34,844 nt of DNA, taken from assembly GCA_009929525.1 (NCBI GenBank), contig SAAH01000034.1, positions 1 through 34,844 on the forward strand, read 5' to 3'. A program made the position numbers and the translations under genes. Position 1 is the first letter of the stretch. Each line of letters starts with the position of its first letter. The notes beneath the pieces are model-generated. The model ran no database searches. It saw only the letters and a list, made by a program, of their open reading frames with translations, and was not told where the DNA came from. Source of the stretch: Clostridia bacterium (GTDB lineage: Bacteria; Bacillota; Clostridia; Lachnospirales; Lachnospiraceae). Below are positions 32,401 to 34,844 of the stretch, in pieces.

Positions 32401-33939
32401 ATGGCTGATACATTATTTGCAGAAAGATTTGTAGCCGCGATGGAAAAACTGGGAATGAAACAGATCGACTTGCTTCGAGCGGCCAAGACCGAAGGCGTAA
32501 AACTGGGAAAGAGCCAGATTAGTCAATATGTAAATGCGAAAGCAGTCCCTAGAAAAAATATAGCACAGTTTCTTGCGAAAACATTGGAAGTAGATATTGA
32601 ATGGCTATATGGGGAATACCTGAAACAAACGAATCCAAATAACGAACAAACAAACAAAGTGAAACATACAAATAGAAAGATAGGATCCGCTGGAAGTCCT
32701 ACAGGAAAAGAAGAGGAGAAAACAATGCGTACATTCAAAAAATCATCAAAGTTAGATGATGTATTATATGATGTGAGAGGACCTGTCGTAGAAGAAGCAT
32801 CCAGGATGGAAGAGAATGGAATCCATGTATTGAAATTAAATATAGGAAATCCTGCACCATTTGGTTTTCGTACTCCAGATGAAGTCATATATGACATGAA
32901 GAGACAATTGACGGATTGCGAGGGGTATTCTGATGCGAAGGGACTTTTTTCAGCAAGAAAAGCAATCATGCAGTATGCTCAGGTCAAAGGTATACCAAAT
33001 ATCACGATAGAAGATATCTATACAGGCAATGGTGTCAGTGAACTGATCAACCTGAGTATGTCAGCATTGCTTGACAATGGGGATGAAGTATTGGTTCCAT
33101 CACCGGATTATCCTTTGTGGACAGCCTGCGTTACGCTGGCAGGAGGAAAGGCAGTCCATTATATCTGTGATGAACAATCTGAGTGGTATCCGGATCTGGG
33201 AGATATAAAAAAGAAAATATCAGATCGGACAAAAGCCATCGTTATCATCAATCCGAATAATCCAACAGGAGCCGTTTATCCAAAAGAAATACTGGAACAG
33301 ATTGTTGAGGTGGCACGTGAGCATCAGATCATTATATTTTCTGATGAGATATATGACCGCCTTGTCATGGATGGCGAAAAACATATTCCAATAGCATCAT
33401 TGGCTCCGGATCTATTTTGCGTTACGTTCAGTGGTCTGTCAAAATCTCATATGATCGCTGGTTACAGGATCGGCTGGATGATCCTCAGTGGAAACAAAAA
33501 TATGGCAAGAGACTACATGGAAGGGATCAATATGTTGTCTAATATGAGACTGTGTTCCAATGTTCCGGCACAGTCTGTGGTGCAAACATCGCTTGGTGGA
33601 TATCAAAGTGTTGACGAGTATCTGGTTCCGGGCGGAAGGATATATGAACAGAGAGAATATATCTACAATGCACTCAATGATATACCAGGTATCAGTGCGG
33701 TAAAACCAAAAGCAGCATTTTATATGTTCCCGAAGATAGATACGAAGAAATTCAATATCGTGGATGATGAGAAGTTTGCACTGGATCTTTTGAGAGATAA
33801 AAAGATTCTTATTGTTCACGGCGGGGGATTTAACTGGAAAGATCCAGATCATTTTCGCGTGGTATATCTTCCACGTATAGGGGTGTTGGAAGATGCGGTA
33901 GAAAAAATCGGGGATTTTTTAAGTTATTATAAGCAATGA
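32401..33939 (+). CDS. XRE-HTH/class I aminotransferase fusion (AlaA/AlaT-like)
   Basis: An N-terminal Cro/C1-type HTH (residues about 8-70) is joined by a Asn/Thr/Lys-rich linker to a full PLP aminotransferase domain (about 109-512). The PLP site is in FSGLSKSHMIAGYRIGWM (lysine of SK) with NPNNPTG and SDEIYDRL; it resembles alanine aminotransferase. ATG 32401 has AGGTGAG about 7 bases upstream; two in-frame ATGs lie further up. A strong internal site (GAGGAG, 6 bases before ATG 32725) could give the aminotransferase alone. The fusion may be a PLP-sensing regulator, analogous to MocR but with another HTH. Confidence 0.85.
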   Translation: MADTLFAERFVAAMEKLGMKQIDLLRAAKTEGVKLGKSQISQYVNAKAVPRKNIAQFLAKTLEVDIEWLYGEYLKQTNPNNEQTNKVKHTNRKIGSAGSPTGKEEEKTMRTFKKSSKLDDVLYDVRGPVVEEASRMEENGIHVLKLNIGNPAPFGFRTPDEVIYDMKRQLTDCEGYSDAKGLFSARKAIMQYAQVKGIPNITIEDIYTGNGVSELINLSMSALLDNGDEVLVPSPDYPLWTACVTLAGGKAVHYICDEQSEWYPDLGDIKKKISDRTKAIVIINPNNPTGAVYPKEILEQIVEVAREHQIIIFSDEIYDRLVMDGEKHIPIASLAPDLFCVTFSGLSKSHMIAGYRIGWMILSGNKNMARDYMEGINMLSNMRLCSNVPAQSVVQTSLGGYQSVDEYLVPGGRIYEQREYIYNALNDIPGISAVKPKAAFYMFPKIDTKKFNIVDDEKFALDLLRDKKILIVHGGGFNWKDPDHFRVVYLPRIGVLEDAVEKIGDFLSYYKQ

Positions 33940-33968
33940 TTGCATTGTAATTCGTTGTATTATATAAT
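33940..33968 (+). promoter_or_regulatory. Promoter of the MATE gene
   Basis: TTGCAT (33940-33945), 17 bases and TATAAT (33963-33968) lie just after the aminotransferase stop. Confidence 0.65.
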
Positions 33969-34035
33969 CGAGAGAAAGTGAGGCATTCGCGAATCGATTG
34001 ATCACTAAAGATGACAGATAATGGGGAGTAAGAAC

Positions 34036-34755
34036 GTGGAGAAGGAATTTGACTGGAAGTCACTGATCAAGAAGGTGGCAATTATTGCCGTGCCCGTAGC
34101 GATGCAGAATCTGCTGACTACAACCGGGAGCATGGTAGACACTATGATGATAGCACCGCTGGGAGAGACCAGTGTGGGTGCAGTAGGGTTGTGTGCACAA
34201 TTTACATCGCTGATGTTTTCGTGCTATTGGGGATTTGTGGGCGGTGGTATGCTGTTTTTCTCCCAATACTACGGAGCGAAGGATGATAAAGGCATCAATC
34301 GTTCGTATGGATTGACTTTGTGCTGCATGATGTTTGTGGCAATTACCTTTGGATTGTTTGCGCTTCTGGCACCTAATATAGTGATGGGCATTTACACAGA
34401 CAAAGAAAATATACAAAAGATAGGAATCTCGTATTTGAGCATTGTGGGATTTGCTTATCCGCTGCAGGTCTTATCCATGGCTATGAGTGCACTGCTTCGT
34501 ACGACGGAGAGGGTGAAGATACCACTTTTTGGATCGATATGTTCTGTGACTACGAATATTTTCTTGAATTGGGTATTCATTTATGGACATCTGGGTATGA
34601 AACCTATGGGAGTACAGGGAGCTGCTTTGGCTACGACGATCGCAGCAGCTGTAAATGTTATTGTTATCGTTATATTTGCCAAGGCGCAAAAGCATCCGTA
34701 TCTTTTGAACATCAAACAGCATTTTAGATGGAATAAGGAAATCATTAAACTATAA
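34036..34755 (+). pseudogene. MATE-family multidrug/cation exporter, truncated
   Basis: The 239-residue product has about six membrane helices with MATE motifs (PVAMQNLLTTTGSMVDTMMIAPLGE; GGGMLFFSQYYGAKDDKG; ALLRTTERVKIPLFG; NWVFIYGHLGMKPMGVQGAALATTIA). Full MATE proteins have 12 helices and about 450 residues, so only the first half is here. The frame ends at TAA 34753 right after WNKEIIKL, where homologues continue into helix 7. No frame after the stop resumes MATE-like sequence up to the window end. GTG 34036 has GGGGAG 7 bases upstream and is favoured over ATG 34021. It is probably inactivated by an insertion or rearrangement. Confidence 0.75.
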
Positions 34756-34844
34756 ATGAGCAAATTTAAAAAAATGCACAATAAGTTCACGCTACTAACG
34801 CCAAAACATCATCAAAAAGAATGTTTCTTGCTCCGCACTGGTAG

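Noticed and set aside
34756-34844. Open frame starting ATG 34756 and running off the window
   Set aside because: It is only about 29 codons, has no good ribosome site and matches nothing I know.

Overview
The window looks like chromosomal DNA of an anaerobic, spore-forming gut-type Clostridia, most likely Lachnospiraceae (Blautia/Ruminococcus-like). This rests on moderate-to-low GC, AGGAGG-type ribosome binding sites, clean TTGACA/TATAAT promoters, BirA and ZTP-riboswitch regulation, anaerobic sulfite reductase, CotF-like spore coat proteins and strongly anaerobic metalloenzyme chemistry. No rRNA, tRNA, CRISPR array or complete mobile element was seen. All family names come from reading motifs; no database search was run.

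Left part (1-16.9 kb) is mostly ordinary housekeeping and transport: a ROK repressor (-); bioY under a textbook BirA operator; a DUF554 membrane protein (-); a secreted SH3-NlpC/P60 wall hydrolase with a Thr/Pro-rich spacer; a crp/fnr-asrA-asrB-asrC sulfite reductase operon (-); a divergent formate/nitrite-family channel behind a ZTP riboswitch; an ECF transporter S component; a marR-ABC-ABC operon encoding a heterodimeric exporter with one degenerate ATP site; an ArsC/Spx-like protein, a DUF2284 protein and a DUF1622 membrane protein.

The middle and right (16.3-32.2 kb) form one striking island. A TetR regulator faces cooC1, a 5'-truncated MoxR-type AAA gene, a VWA (NorD/CobT-like) gene, a small zinc ribbon, cooC2 and a TIGR04076-type gene. 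Next come three tandem sirtuin-like genes that all lack the catalytic histidine, a convergent DUF6323/DUF6179-like pair, and two small CotF-like genes. The island ends with a six-gene operon: cooC3, two 2-hydroxyacyl-CoA dehydratase/double-cubane-type subunits, their ASKHA activase, a 54-residue membrane protein, and a 239-residue protein resembling the N-terminal part of acetyl-CoA synthase beta (AcsB/CdhC) with a C-x2-C-x5-C motif. Three CooC-type nickel-insertase ATPases, each with the CxC metal site, occur with no CO dehydrogenase catalytic gene in the window. An inverted repeat of the same design, TTGTAA-N9-TTACA, overlaps the -35 of both the cooC1 and the sirtuin-like promoters and suggests one TetR regulon. 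I infer an undescribed metalloenzyme assembly/reductase system that needs reductive activation and metallochaperone ATPases.

The right edge (32.3-34.8 kb) has an XRE-HTH/aminotransferase fusion with an apparent internal translation start and repeated TGAAC boxes in its promoter, then a MATE transporter gene cut to about half length.
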